NCBI GenBank assembly: GCA_018644665.1
Contig: JABGQA010000138.1
Coordinates: 1-64,000 of the forward strand
Direction: 5' to 3'
Source: Candidatus Poribacteria bacterium
GTDB lineage: Bacteria; Poribacteria; WGA-4E; GCA-2687025
Length of the DNA stretch: 64,000 bases
Each line of letters starts with the position of its first letter. Within the stretch, counting starts at the first letter, position 1. Position numbers and translations under genes: made by a program. This document shows, piece by piece, positions 10,901 to 19,964 of this stretch. The notes under the pieces were generated by a model that did not search any database, had not been told where the DNA came from, and was given only the letters and a program-made list of their open reading frames with translations.

Positions 10901-12010
10901 GAACTGCCCGTTGGCGGCGCTGACATCTAACAGGGCAATCTGACGCTCCGCGTCGGGCAGCGATCCGGCGAACGCATCCACCGAGGCAGAACCGCGCGAT
11001 CCGGGACGAGCGACGGTGACGCGCAACAGACGCGGCGCCGTGACGTCCATCGCGAGGCGGAACCAGTCCACGTCGCCCACGGCATCCGTGGACCCGAAGA
11101 CACGTAGCGACTCCGTCAGGTCGGACGCGGCGACGCGTGTCGCCACCGTGTCTGCGTCGTTCGGCTCGGCGTCCCAGAACGCCGTCTCCTCTGGCGCCTC
11201 TGCGGTTAACGTCAGCGTGTAGAGGCTGCCGATCTGCCCCGCATCGTCCATCTGCACGTGGACGTAGTACGGGACGGCATCGGCCCCGAACGTCGCGCTA
11301 AGCCGGTGGTCGGTCGCGGCAGTGACGCTGGCGTCGAGGACGAGGTCCCCGAAGGCAGGCAGATCGCGGTACACGCGCACTGACGTGCTGCCGCGGCCGC
11401 CGTCGGGCCGGCGGAATGTCGCCGTGACCTGCCCCGGCGCGAGCGCAGGTGCGAGGGCGTACCAGTCCGCGTCATCCGCAGCGAGCGACGTGGCGCGCGT
11501 GGGAAGGCCTGAGACGAGCGGCGTGGGCACGATATCGAAGTTGTTGGGCTCGACCTCGACTCGGAACTCGCCGGTCACCGTGAACGCGGCCCCCGCTGGG
11601 GTGAGGTCCTCCGTGAGGTCGATCCCGACCGCCGCGACGGAGAACGTGTGCTCGCCAGGCGTCAGCGCGTAGAACGTCGCCGTCGGTCGTGTGGTGAAGA
11701 CGGCGGCGGCGCCGTCGAGAGAGTACCGGTAGCCGGCGAGCGGCGCGGTGGGGTCGTCGGAGACGCCCGTCCACCAGAAGACGACGTCCTCGAGGTTCGT
11801 CGGCCCATCTGGCCCGCTGAGGAGGACGGTCTCGGGCGTGGCGACGGCTTCGCCGGCGCCCAGGAGCAGCGTCGCCAGTGTCACCACGGCGGCAACCGCC
11901 AGGCGGGACTGATGCGGACGTGCAGGGGCCGCGTCGCCAATGCGGCGCACGGCGCCAGACCCAGCGCGACGCACGGTGCGAGACCCGGTGCGGGGCCCGG
12001 TGGGGGACAA
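1967..12010 (-). CDS. Giant (~3,350 aa) secreted modular repeat protein with FlgD-like C-terminal sorting domain
   Basis: An exported surface protein of about 3,350 residues. A signal peptide (LAVAAVVTLATLLLGAGEAVA) is followed by three interleaved module types. Nine PPC-like beta units begin with EPN and carry DxDW (for example EVEPNGVDP, GDVDWFRL). Five acidic units match DDGxxxDxxxxDGxYxG (for example MFDDGAHDDADPDDGVYSG), probably calcium-binding. Seven fibronectin-III-like units resemble ADAPDDDGGVILVQWT. The last ~85 residues (VTVAPNPFRPSHDGVLTM ... WDGRSDSG ... LYLYLVRAAN ... QILVIR) are a FlgD-Ig/type IX-like sorting tail. The start is uncertain: the open frame reaches a TTG at 12064 inside pyrG. 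TTG at 12010 is preferred because AAGGG lies 8 nt upstream; GTG at 11974 or 11950 is also possible. The stop overlaps the PorV-like gene. Confidence 0.85.
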   Translation of the reverse strand: MSPTGPRTGSRTVRRAGSGAVRRIGDAAPARPHQSRLAVAAVVTLATLLLGAGEAVATPETVLLSGPDGPTNLEDVVFWWTGVSDDPTAPLAGYRYSLDGAAAVFTTRPTATFYALTPGEHTFSVAAVGIDLTEDLTPAGAAFTVTGEFRVEVEPNNFDIVPTPLVSGLPTRATSLAADDADWYALAPALAPGQVTATFRRPDGGRGSTSVRVYRDLPAFGDLVLDASVTAATDHRLSATFGADAVPYYVHVQMDDAGQIGSLYTLTLTAEAPEETAFWDAEPNDADTVATRVAASDLTESLRVFGSTDAVGDVDWFRLAMDVTAPRLLRVTVARPGSRGSASVDAFAGSLPDAERQIALLDVSAANGQFATFETAVGLGDILIRVGHDDDVRDVPYALVLDMTDIPAGETYEVEPNGVDPRVNARSPNALTPNVTVVGQSWAPDADVDWFRVDIADPGVLGLTVERPGGRGSTTARLYNSNFLLVGEAVATAVNGQATSLSAIASAGSYYVELAPQGESPQAPYALTPTLESPGIFSAERTATVALTLGDVLNVRLLAPPGLTASFSIVGARLDVPMFDDGAHDDGDANDGHYVGSYVVRSTDELFGLDVTARVVDIEGAASQRVVGAPVTLDGRAPAPVTAVAAADAPDDDGGVILVQWTASDAADLAQYRVYVETTPITSVDGLTPALRASNTSARLSVESSGVALFVAVTAVDRAGSESTLAPGSVAGPVIAEDNRLPTPITAVSAEDIPDDYGGALRVRWTPAFLPDFAEYRVYAAPDAIEDVGALVPVARIAAPFRTDVDILDLPTDAEAFVAVTVLDLTGNESGLAIGSVAGPVVAAAQAATDASPLEVAGPIGILRGGSATFHWLRFPAGRTEPVADALVTLDGIEQRVVSRSSTTFHDLTPGRHTVRIVESASGVATTRAVHVDPLAPSETEPNDIAALAEPLHPNEAVAGSVANDSDWSRIESPAPGLVSVTVTRRSGSVELRVYRQAAAADTLAWTAALDDLTPRATFSVGTLGEPLLVEMRGDGGYELFTTWAPTPAFAFEREPNDTRGRATAAGVGVDTPRLRGSLTSDDDVDWFALPASTTGNVVVRAYTPDGGAMRLRVYREAEQVAALSFGTDEPIADLPLRMDSAAYFLAVDGDATGAEYQIAVAAGGPSVARELEPNGDLADATALPMDTSIVGDTWADGDRDVYGFDVPTSGVLVASLSRPAASTVTTARILAASGAELGLGITSGPTGVAYAQASVGPGAFYVAVDADGAEDAEYALHATLFGELAHDAAGTLKAGDEVAISLVWRPGADVVAELVDASGAGPRAVVPLVDVDGSGAYSATWTARDDDDGDDLVLRARVVAEGLTRLVTFPGGITVDTTPPDILSASHDARTALGVGATLHVTATAESGALGAFALLRPDGAAARADVPMEETEDGRYEGALVVGPTDDIVGGTVRVGFEDEVGNRATRDISRMLTLDTLPPNVASVTHDGSGVLVEGDRVGVTLRGDVGARGTFAILTESETPFRDDIPVFDDGAHADGDADDGVYRGEYTVRPGDIAEAAVVRGRLVDDAGNAATGVASATVSIDASTPTIIRASHDADAALALGDTLRIAVTGSPGATGSFSIARADGTFYRADLRLTETDTEGEYAASFDVGLGSDLIDGTVTVVLRKANGKSATRSITAPVTFDTTPPPAVRGVMARDVPTDEGGFIRVSWEATSAADFTRYEVYRSQTPLATVDGRAPEALDLLDRSVESVVLPAPTGLGQYFAVVAIDEAGNASGLSLDVGGSVSARVEAIDDLPPLPIRNVLALDRPNDGGGVLSVVWEPTPALDFAEYRVYVSDLPFLPNTPPRAHPDIPGVPAARLRAPSVTVADVPTPADGVGFFVAVSAVDASGNESAVGAAGVSGPATSQADGAPAPGGAFAVFGGPTSIARDSSLAFRWSRFGSTAGAIDNYRYSIDGGPGRFTGVNEALLTGLTAGEHVFSVAPADGGLPAATRRFHVDPISIPEREPNDAPDVAMSLPPGVAVDGLLTDGGDIDRYRVQLSAPAQVSLHLARVGVGVAQMTLTAPSVALEFSGLATISADGLAAPDAHTAMVLEAGEYVVRVTGDPGMYRAVVAAHPTPADIAWDLEPNDDPRRATRVFGDAAEISGASNREGDVDWYRVPIPADGFPIIELDLAQAAFHDTSRFEFLHDAPGAGQFGIGAVTLSPDEPTVRLRAGVRQGDLLIKAMPALGSVYGVRVGFAPLPPDVLLELEPNGDVDIAQSFSPGARVDAALWGADDVDWYRVDMTPTAGGFVALTVDAAERDAAVEAEAFTAGLQSLGALLPSASAPNAYAVTVPSLTRSFFVRVRGATTVYGLAGLAVSRAAHDATLPLGAGAELTVTVQGDEEWDVRAEIPGHGIEFPLTSTIPGTYVGAYTVEPGADVRDAAVEIVIDSLRGVHVRAPLTPTVTLDTVPPAISDARHSAGRPLRADGELRISARTEAGSRVSYEVEGGDFRVLGDMFDDGAHDDADPDDGVYSGVYRVQPGDAATGATVSVSATDAVGNARTLAISRPIDLDTTPPRIEQVAHSGVSVLREGDRLTVTTHGEAGARGAFSVEGVRENLPLVDDGTRGDDAAGDGVYVGSTLILPGDNTPGAIVTVRLTDLAGNEASAQAALPVSMDTAAPVIDGVTHSATGPLREGDRLVVRVTGEAGSTATFDIGAERTDIAMFDDGVGDDDSANDGVYTGAYVVRRDDDLPEAIVTARVADRNGNTGFRAATARVTLDAMPPPSVRGLSVEDAPDDQGNRVRLAWTAADGVVDFLRYHIYRETAPIRSTRGLTPVSTEIVNMGQEAVELDVPANNVDYHFAITAVDVARNESSLSEDGSSAFGPARATDDLPPASVLGVAAADAPEDDGGFLVVSWTSQSDETDFGGYAVFLDEGELESVPAREADLLESDRTVTQVLVPTAEDMLPVYVVVAARDINGSYSAVIDGSRAGPVTSTDDVAPQPVSGVAAVDAPGDEGGRLSVAWDVPADPTVVEFEVLLSSVPIRSSADLVGLEPAASAPRPADVEQDVAGTNAPTSGADGDAWHVAVVAVDGGGNRSEIAAASVDGPVRSVANVLAASRGALIQAGFDPQTSVRIPDSVARPGVRVDIYRTLDTALQRAVDEANLNLDVANIDDATEADLAVSVRHFDGSPTKFAQPLTVTVSFPPPDSSEVTRDLRLFRLNTDAIPARWDLVSGEQTVDVGQGVVSAESTTLGVFRVARLLLPTQLDRVTVAPNPFRPSHDGVLTMRNLTDDADVEIFTLDARRVTRLMNASSGVATWDGRSDSGVLVATGLYLYLVRAANDRRVGQILVIR

Positions 12011-12014
12011 GAGC

Positions 12015-14117
<2,103 letters not shown>

Positions 14118-15344
14118 ATGATCCTGCGCGCGAAATACGTCATGCCGAGCAGCCACGAGGTGTTCGAAAACGGCGCGGTGCGCATCGTCAACGACGAGAT
14201 AATGGATGTCGGCGAGTTCCCACGCGTCGCGCAGGGCCAGGGCGAGCCGGTGCACGATCTCGGTGATATCGCGCTGCTCCCCGGCTTCATCAACGCCCAC
14301 ACGCACCTCGAGTTGGGCGGTCTCGCAGGGAAGATCGCGCCGCAAGCGTCCTTCACCGACTGGATTCGCCAGATCATCGCCCAACGGCCGACCGACCCCG
14401 ACGCCATTCGGCAGGCCGTGGCCGACGGAGCAGAAGCCTCGTTGCGCGCCGGCACGACGACGCTCGTCGACATCACCGCAACCGGTCACAGCCTCGCGCC
14501 GCTGATGGCGTCGCCGATCCGCAAGCGCGTGCACTTTGAGACGCTCGGCTTCGACAACGGCCGCGCCGAACAGAGCCTGCGTGATTTGCGCTCCCGGCTC
14601 GACAGCGCGGGCAGAGACGACCTCACAACGGTCGGCGTGTCTCCGCACGCGCCGTATTCCACGTCGGAAACGCTCTATCGCGAGTGCGTACGCATGCAGG
14701 CCGAGGACGGCTTGCCGATGTGCTCACACGTCGCGGAGACGGTCGAGGAGGAGGAGTTCATCCGCGACGGCTCCGGCCCGTTCGCAGACCTGCTCCGCTC
14801 GATGGGCGCGGACATGGGCGACTGGGGCCCCAAGGGCGTGACGCCTGTGCAGTATCTCCACAAGTTCGGCTTCTTCGACTCGTCTCCGCTCCTTGTGCAC
14901 GGGAACTACATCCGCGATGACGACATCCCGATCCTCCGCGACCTGAACGTGACAGTCGTCTACTGCCCACGCAGCCACGCGTACTTCGGCCACTCGGATC
15001 ACCCGTTCGAGAAGCTGTTCGCCCTCGGCGTCAACATCGCCCTCGGCACCGACAGCCTTGCGAGTTCGCCCTCGCTGAGCATGCTCGACGAGATGCGGTT
15101 CATCGTGGACCGACACCCGCACGTGTCGCCCGAACGCGTGCTGACGCTGGCCATGCTCAACGGCGCCAAGACGATGAAAGTGCGCGCCAAGATCGGCGGC
15201 CTGCGCTCCGGTTGGAAGGCAGACATCGTGGGCGTCCGCGTCCCGCCAGGGGCGTCCCGCGTCCCCGAGCGCATCCTCTCCGACGAAGCGAGCGTCGTCC
15301 TGACGATGGTGGACGGCAAGGTCTGCTACCAGACCCCCGACTGA
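14118..15344 (+). CDS. Amidohydrolase family (MtaD / SAH- or aminofutalosine-deaminase-like)
   Basis: A 408-aa metal-dependent hydrolase of the amidohydrolase superfamily, closest in motif style to the adenosine/S-adenosylhomocysteine/aminofutalosine deaminases. Visible metal and substrate motifs are the HxH in FINAHTHLELGGL, the SPHAPYST loop, HVAETVEEEEF (metal His plus catalytic Glu region) and GTDSLASSPSLSMLDEMR (metal Asp). The C-terminus has the usual composite beta-sandwich, with KADIVGV and VVLTMVDGKVCY. The exact substrate cannot be read from sequence; aminofutalosine deaminase (menaquinone) or a purine-type deaminase are the leading options. No other menaquinone genes are adjacent. 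A symmetric GCTGAC/GTCAGC element precedes it. Confidence 0.85.
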   Translation: MILRAKYVMPSSHEVFENGAVRIVNDEIMDVGEFPRVAQGQGEPVHDLGDIALLPGFINAHTHLELGGLAGKIAPQASFTDWIRQIIAQRPTDPDAIRQAVADGAEASLRAGTTTLVDITATGHSLAPLMASPIRKRVHFETLGFDNGRAEQSLRDLRSRLDSAGRDDLTTVGVSPHAPYSTSETLYRECVRMQAEDGLPMCSHVAETVEEEEFIRDGSGPFADLLRSMGADMGDWGPKGVTPVQYLHKFGFFDSSPLLVHGNYIRDDDIPILRDLNVTVVYCPRSHAYFGHSDHPFEKLFALGVNIALGTDSLASSPSLSMLDEMRFIVDRHPHVSPERVLTLAMLNGAKTMKVRAKIGGLRSGWKADIVGVRVPPGASRVPERILSDEASVVLTMVDGKVCYQTPD

Positions 15345-15415
15345 TACCCCGGTCTTCCTCTCCCGCGCGCGTTCGGTGAGAATAGCGCGGGCATGCCGCC
15401 CGGAGAGGGAAACCA

Positions 15416-16432
15416 ATGGCAAGTACCGACCCAGTCCGAATAGCCCAATACGGGGTGTCCCACGCACATGCGTCCGGGCACGCCTCCGTCCTCAGCGCAG
15501 ACCCTGAAGTGGACTTCTGCGGCGTGTACGAACCGTCCGTGGACGCTCGGGAGTCCGCCCAGCGATCCTCCGGCTACGAAGGCGCGCTATGGTTCGATTC
15601 CGCCGATGAGATGCTCGGGGACGATTCCATCGTCGCGGTCGCCGTGGAAGGACACGTTCACGAGTGTCTCGCGATGGCACGCGAGTGCGTCGACGCGGGC
15701 AAGCATGTCTGGCTCGACAAGCCCGCCGGCGACGTGCTGGAGGAGTTCGAGGAGATTCTGGACATCGCGCGGGACAAGGGGTTGCTGGTTCAGCTCGGCT
15801 ACATGTTCCGCTACAACGAGGCGTTCCAGCGCATCTTCGCCCTTGCGGACGCCGGAGCGCTGGGCGACATCTTCTCGGTGCGCGGGCGGATGTCTACGTC
15901 GGTCGGGATCGAGACCCGACAGCAACTGTCCCGCCACAAGGGCGGAATCCTGTTCGAGCTGCTCGGCCATCTCGTCGACCCCGTCGTGACGCTCCTTGGC
16001 CGCCCCGAGAAGATCACGTCGTTCCTGCGCAACGACGACGGGCCCGTGCCGGAGTTCGACGACAACACGCTGACCGTGTTCGAGTACGAGAACGCGATCG
16101 CGAGCCTGAGCAGCGCCGCCATCGAGAACGAGCCGTTCCCGTGCCGTCGGTTCGAGGTGTACGGATCGAAGGGCAGCGCGGTCATCGAGCCCCTCGAGCC
16201 GCCATCGCTCCGCGTGTGCTTGAGCGAGCCGGGATTCGCGTACGACACCGGCGCGGGCTACGACGGGCGCCCGTATGAGCATGGGTGGCAGAGCATTGAG
16301 ATCGAGAAACGCCCGCGGTACGTGGACGACGTCATCGCGTTCGTCGCGGACATCCGTGGTGAAAAGCAGCCCGACCGCTCCCTTGAGCATGAGCTAGTCG
16401 TGCAGGAGACGATTCTGCGAGCGTCACGCTGA
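15416..16432 (+). CDS. Gfo/Idh/MocA family oxidoreductase
   Basis: A 338-aa NAD(P)-dependent sugar or cyclitol dehydrogenase family protein. The N-terminal Rossmann part (IAQYGVSHAHASGHASVL) is somewhat degenerate for the usual GxGxxG. The hallmark VWLDKPAGD is present (the EKP-equivalent Lys-Pro), followed by LVQLGYMFRYNEAFQRI and the C-terminal alpha/beta domain. Start chosen at the ATG with GGAGAGGGA 5 nt upstream. It sits 71 bp after the amidohydrolase on the same strand and may be cotranscribed. It converges on the polysaccharide deacetylase. The substrate is unknown. Confidence 0.9.
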   Translation: MASTDPVRIAQYGVSHAHASGHASVLSADPEVDFCGVYEPSVDARESAQRSSGYEGALWFDSADEMLGDDSIVAVAVEGHVHECLAMARECVDAGKHVWLDKPAGDVLEEFEEILDIARDKGLLVQLGYMFRYNEAFQRIFALADAGALGDIFSVRGRMSTSVGIETRQQLSRHKGGILFELLGHLVDPVVTLLGRPEKITSFLRNDDGPVPEFDDNTLTVFEYENAIASLSSAAIENEPFPCRRFEVYGSKGSAVIEPLEPPSLRVCLSEPGFAYDTGAGYDGRPYEHGWQSIEIEKRPRYVDDVIAFVADIRGEKQPDRSLEHELVVQETILRASR

Positions 16433-16511
16433 ACGCAGCGGAGAGGCGCGCCCGCGCGGACGAGCACTACGGTGAAGTTTCGGGGCATATGCGCCGATAG
16501 GTCAGTACCAT

Positions 16512-16547
16512 GTCCCCTAAACCCACGTCGGGGACGCCCACGTGGGT
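16512..16547. terminator. Hairpin between convergent genes
   Basis: ACCCACGT (16521-16528) pairs with ACGTGGGT (16540-16547) across an 11-nt loop. An overlapping alternative stem pairs GTCCCC (16512-16517) with GGGGAC (16530-16535), so the two stems are mutually exclusive. It lies between the ends of the Gfo/Idh gene and the deacetylase, so a bidirectional terminator is likely. There is no clear U-tract. Confidence 0.45.
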
Positions 16548-16574
16548 AAGGAACGCAGTCAAACCGGGCGATCC

Positions 16575-17441
16575 CTACATATCGTCCGGTTTGCCACTCC
16601 AGCCCGCATCTTCGGTGCCCTCAACGACCGACCGCCACAGGTCAGCGTATGTGCTTAGCTCCATGCCCAGATCGCGCACGTAGGCGAACGTGAGGTCCAG
16701 CATCTTCATGTCCGGGTCGAACCGGTCGAGAGACCACGGGTGCCAGATGAGCGAGACGAACGGCGCGTCCTCGCGCAGGGCCGCGTCGATGAACACGCGG
16801 TTGACGGCAAACTCCTGCTCGGGCGTCTCGACGTGAGCGTCGGGGATCGCCTGGGGGATGTCCGGCGGCCAGAGCGTCAGGCGGCGCATGTCGATGCGCG
16901 TCGTGTTCTTCAGGACGTTCTCGTGCCAGCCGTGACCGGGCAATTCCCAGAGGTCCGGTAACCCGTCGTCGGCGTATGAGAACGGCCGCTCCAGCCGCGC
17001 GGGCAGGCTGTAGTCAGGCCCCCATAGCAGGCTGCTCACGTAGTGATACCCGGCGTCGGCCATGTGACGCAGTTCGTCCATGGCGCCGCGCATGGCGTTT
17101 GCGAAGCCGCAGCCCGGACGCACGCCGACGCACTCCCGTCCGAAGGCGTCCTCCACGATCTCCTTGCCCCGCCTGATCTCGATCGCCCGCTGCTCCGGCG
17201 ACGCCGCCGGTCCACAAACCGGGTGATCCCGGAGCATCTTGTGGGAGTACGTGTGCGAGGCGACCTCGAACAAGGGGTCGTCCAGCAGTTCGACGTAGTC
17301 GCGGCGGTTCGCCTCGAGCGTCTTGCCGACGATGAAGAACGTGGCGGGCATCTCGTGCCGGCGATGCGCGTCGACGATCTTGCGGCACGCCGCCAGGCAC
17401 GCGGGAGACTCGGTGTCGTAGGCAGCGATGTATCGTGTCAT
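16575..17441 (-). CDS. Polysaccharide deacetylase (NodB-homology) family protein
   Basis: A 288-aa carbohydrate esterase 4-like protein. YIAAYDTES at the N-terminus holds the motif-1 aspartate, MPATFFIVGKTLE is the second conserved strand, and EVASHTYSHKM supplies the HxxxH zinc motif. GVRPGCGFANAM corresponds to the RPP/RPG motif 3, and SLIWHPWSLDRFDPD to the last histidine motif. No signal peptide, so probably cytoplasmic. GAGGA lies 9 nt before the ATG. The family removes N- or O-acetyl groups from sugars or hydrolyses related amides; the substrate is not known here. Confidence 0.88.
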   Translation of the reverse strand: MTRYIAAYDTESPACLAACRKIVDAHRRHEMPATFFIVGKTLEANRRDYVELLDDPLFEVASHTYSHKMLRDHPVCGPAASPEQRAIEIRRGKEIVEDAFGRECVGVRPGCGFANAMRGAMDELRHMADAGYHYVSSLLWGPDYSLPARLERPFSYADDGLPDLWELPGHGWHENVLKNTTRIDMRRLTLWPPDIPQAIPDAHVETPEQEFAVNRVFIDAALREDAPFVSLIWHPWSLDRFDPDMKMLDLTFAYVRDLGMELSTYADLWRSVVEGTEDAGWSGKPDDM

Positions 17442-17741
17442 CCGCGCGGATCCTCGCGGGACGCGCTATGGCTGGCCGCGCGCGCGTGGGTGTCCATCGT
17501 CGCCCTCCCCGGCTGATAGGGACCAGGTACGTGTCCCCCAGGTGAGGATCATCCCATCGCGCGCACGCCTATGCCAAGCAGGAATTTCGGGAGACGCGCG
17601 GGCGATGCGTAGTACGCAGGAAGCGTCCGGAGCCACTTGGGGGCCACACCTGTACGATCGCATGGGCGTCACCGCCGCGGACGCAGTGCGCGTCGGCGCC
17701 CGGCAGGGGGTCGGGGTCGAGAGCGCACGTCGGGACGTTCG
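17442..17741. other. 300-bp gap between deacetylase and histidine kinase
   Basis: No gene is supported. The region should hold the promoter of the minus-strand deacetylase, but no convincing -35/-10 pair was found in this GC-rich stretch. The short frames here have no recognisable content. Confidence 0.3.
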
Positions 17742-19964
17742 CTACCGTCGCCGCGAAGCTGCATCCGGGTCGCGCGGCGCGTCGATGTACACCGTCGTGC
17801 CGGAGCCTGGGCTGGATTCGATGGCGAAGCGGCCGCCAACAGCAGCGGCCCGCTCCTGCATAGTGAGCAGCCCGAATCGCGCATCCACCGGCCCCGACAT
17901 CACGGACTCAAGATCGAACCCAACCCCGTCGTCCTCGATGACGATCTGCACATACCCGGGCCTGGGACGCATGAGTATTCCAACGGTCCGCGCCCTCGCG
18001 TGCCGGGCGACGTTGGCGAGAGCGCCCTGCGCGATACGGTATGCGGCTATCCCGATCGAATCGGCCAGGGTGTCGCCCGGCGCGAGGTCCGAGTGGAAGT
18101 CGACCGCGATCCCGATCTGCCCACCCAGTATCCTGAGATCCTGCTCCAACGCAGACACGAGGCCGAAATGGTCCAAGAGCGTCGGCCGGAGGTGGACTGC
18201 CAACTCGCGTACGTCCCGCAAGGCTCGATTGACCGCGTCGCGCAGCGTCTCGGCGCGCCGAGCGACCTGCACTTCATCCTCGCCGCTCGTAAGCGTCGTT
18301 AGCCCCATGCTCACCGAACTCAGAACCTGCCCCGTCCTCTCGTGGAGTTCGCTGGCGATGCGCGCCCGCTCGTCCTCCTGCGCGGCCAGGATGCGGCGCA
18401 AGAGTGACGAGCGCTCCGCTTCGGCCTTGCGAAGGTCGTCCTCGGTCCGCCGTCGTTCCGTCAACTCCCGCTGCAACTGCTCGGCGGTGGCGTGAAGCTC
18501 CTGTGAACTCGTGCGCACGCGCTGCTCAAGCTGTGTGTTGAGCGCGCGAAGTTCAGCCTCCTGTGCCTTCTGCTGGGTGATGTCCGTCCAGAACCCCACC
18601 GCGCGCCACTCGTTGCCCGACCGGCGCGTCACCGACACGCTTTCGTACAGCCATCGCCAGCTGCCGTCGCGGGCCCGGCTCCGGAACGCCTGCGTGTACG
18701 CGGTTCCCCCGGCCATCAGGACGCGATCCGCATGCCCGTCCATCCGCTCCTTGTCGTCAGGATGGCGGTTGCGGTACTCCGCGTAGTGCCACGGTTCGTC
18801 CGGTCGCAAGTCGAGCGGCAAGAACGCCTGCGCCGCGTCCATGTCCAGCGGATCGACACGCCAGTGCAGGCCGTCTACGCGGCGCGTGATGTCAGCCTGC
18901 CAGAGCAGGCAGCGAGCGCCCTCGATAACTGCTCGGAGCCTATCGGTGGCCTCGTCCGCGCGCCTGCGGTCCGTGCTGTCCTCTAGCGTGAGGACTACGG
19001 CGCAGAAACGCCCACCGGCGGTCCGGACGGCAGTAGCGGCCGCATTCAGCCACATTTCCTCCCCACCCGCGTCCGGGAACCGCGCCTCGCCGTGTATCCG
19101 CGCGCACGTCCCGGCTACGAGCCCGTTCCACTGGGAGAACTGCTTCACCATCTTCCGCGCCAGCGGCGAGAACTGGATCTGACGGTTCACATCCATTCCG
19201 ACGTTCTCGGCCAAACGGCGGAACGTGATGTTCGTGCGAACGACCAGGCCGTCCGACCCGAGAAGCGCGACGCCCATCGGCAACGCGTCTATCGCCAGCC
19301 GCATGGGGATGTCGCCTTCGCCGAGGTCGTCGGCGAGAGCCGCTACCGATATCTGAGCATCGGGATCGACCGCCGCCAGCGCCATCGCCGCGGCCGCGCG
19401 CACGGTCTTGCTTTCGGATTCGATGGCCTCGGCGAGCGCCGCGGCTGCCGGCCGCGCGGCGGCGCCCATCTCCCCAAGCGCTTCAGCCGCTCCAGCTCGC
19501 ACCAACCTGCTCTCGGCGCGCAGCGCTCTCACCAAGGACGGTATAGCGTCGGCGCCGTCGGCTCCCAGAGCCCCGATGGCGGCCAGCGCGGTCAGCCTCG
19601 TCCGCTTGCTGTCCTCTTCCAGAAGCTCTACTAGCGCCGCGACCACGTCGGGGCCCGCGTGCCCTATGTCCGCAAGGAGCGCGGCCGCGTGGCGACGAAT
19701 CCCCTCGCTATTGGACCGGTCTCGCACCGTGGCCACCAAGGCGGGAACCGCCGCGGTCAGGTACGCATCCGCGTCATCCGTGGTCGTCGGCGCTTCGCCC
19801 AACACGTCGATCAGCGTGGAGACCATCTGCACCGCGTCTTCGGCGCCCGGGTCGCCCGGTGGCGCGATGCGCTCGTGCGCGCCGTTGACGACGATCGGGA
19901 GCGCGCACTCCGGGCATTGGCGGGCGCCTGGCGGCAGCCACTCATCGCATCGGTTGCAGTTCAA
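17742..19964 (-). CDS. Hybrid-architecture histidine kinase: zinc ribbon, HEAT repeats, two PAS, HisKA_3, HATPase
   Basis: About 740 aa, with no transmembrane segment, so a cytoplasmic sensor. Order: a CxxC...CxxC zinc ribbon at residues ~3-20 (CNRC...CPEC); HEAT/PBS-lyase-type repeats at ~60-220 (VRAGAAEALGEMG, VRAAAAMALAAV); two PAS domains at ~230-470, the second ending FWTDITQQ; a coiled coil; HisKA_3 with the phospho-acceptor in IASELHERTGQ; and a HATPase_c with an NVARHARA N-box and DDGVGFD. This is NarL-type kinase logic with an unusual front end. No response regulator is adjacent. The start is not certain: TTG at 19964 (GGAG upstream, directly before the ribbon) is preferred; TTG at 20060 is the longest frame. 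Confidence 0.9.
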   Translation of the reverse strand: MNCNRCDEWLPPGARQCPECALPIVVNGAHERIAPPGDPGAEDAVQMVSTLIDVLGEAPTTTDDADAYLTAAVPALVATVRDRSNSEGIRRHAAALLADIGHAGPDVVAALVELLEEDSKRTRLTALAAIGALGADGADAIPSLVRALRAESRLVRAGAAEALGEMGAAARPAAAALAEAIESESKTVRAAAAMALAAVDPDAQISVAALADDLGEGDIPMRLAIDALPMGVALLGSDGLVVRTNITFRRLAENVGMDVNRQIQFSPLARKMVKQFSQWNGLVAGTCARIHGEARFPDAGGEEMWLNAAATAVRTAGGRFCAVVLTLEDSTDRRRADEATDRLRAVIEGARCLLWQADITRRVDGLHWRVDPLDMDAAQAFLPLDLRPDEPWHYAEYRNRHPDDKERMDGHADRVLMAGGTAYTQAFRSRARDGSWRWLYESVSVTRRSGNEWRAVGFWTDITQQKAQEAELRALNTQLEQRVRTSSQELHATAEQLQRELTERRRTEDDLRKAEAERSSLLRRILAAQEDERARIASELHERTGQVLSSVSMGLTTLTSGEDEVQVARRAETLRDAVNRALRDVRELAVHLRPTLLDHFGLVSALEQDLRILGGQIGIAVDFHSDLAPGDTLADSIGIAAYRIAQGALANVARHARARTVGILMRPRPGYVQIVIEDDGVGFDLESVMSGPVDARFGLLTMQERAAAVGGRFAIESSPGSGTTVYIDAPRDPDAASRRR

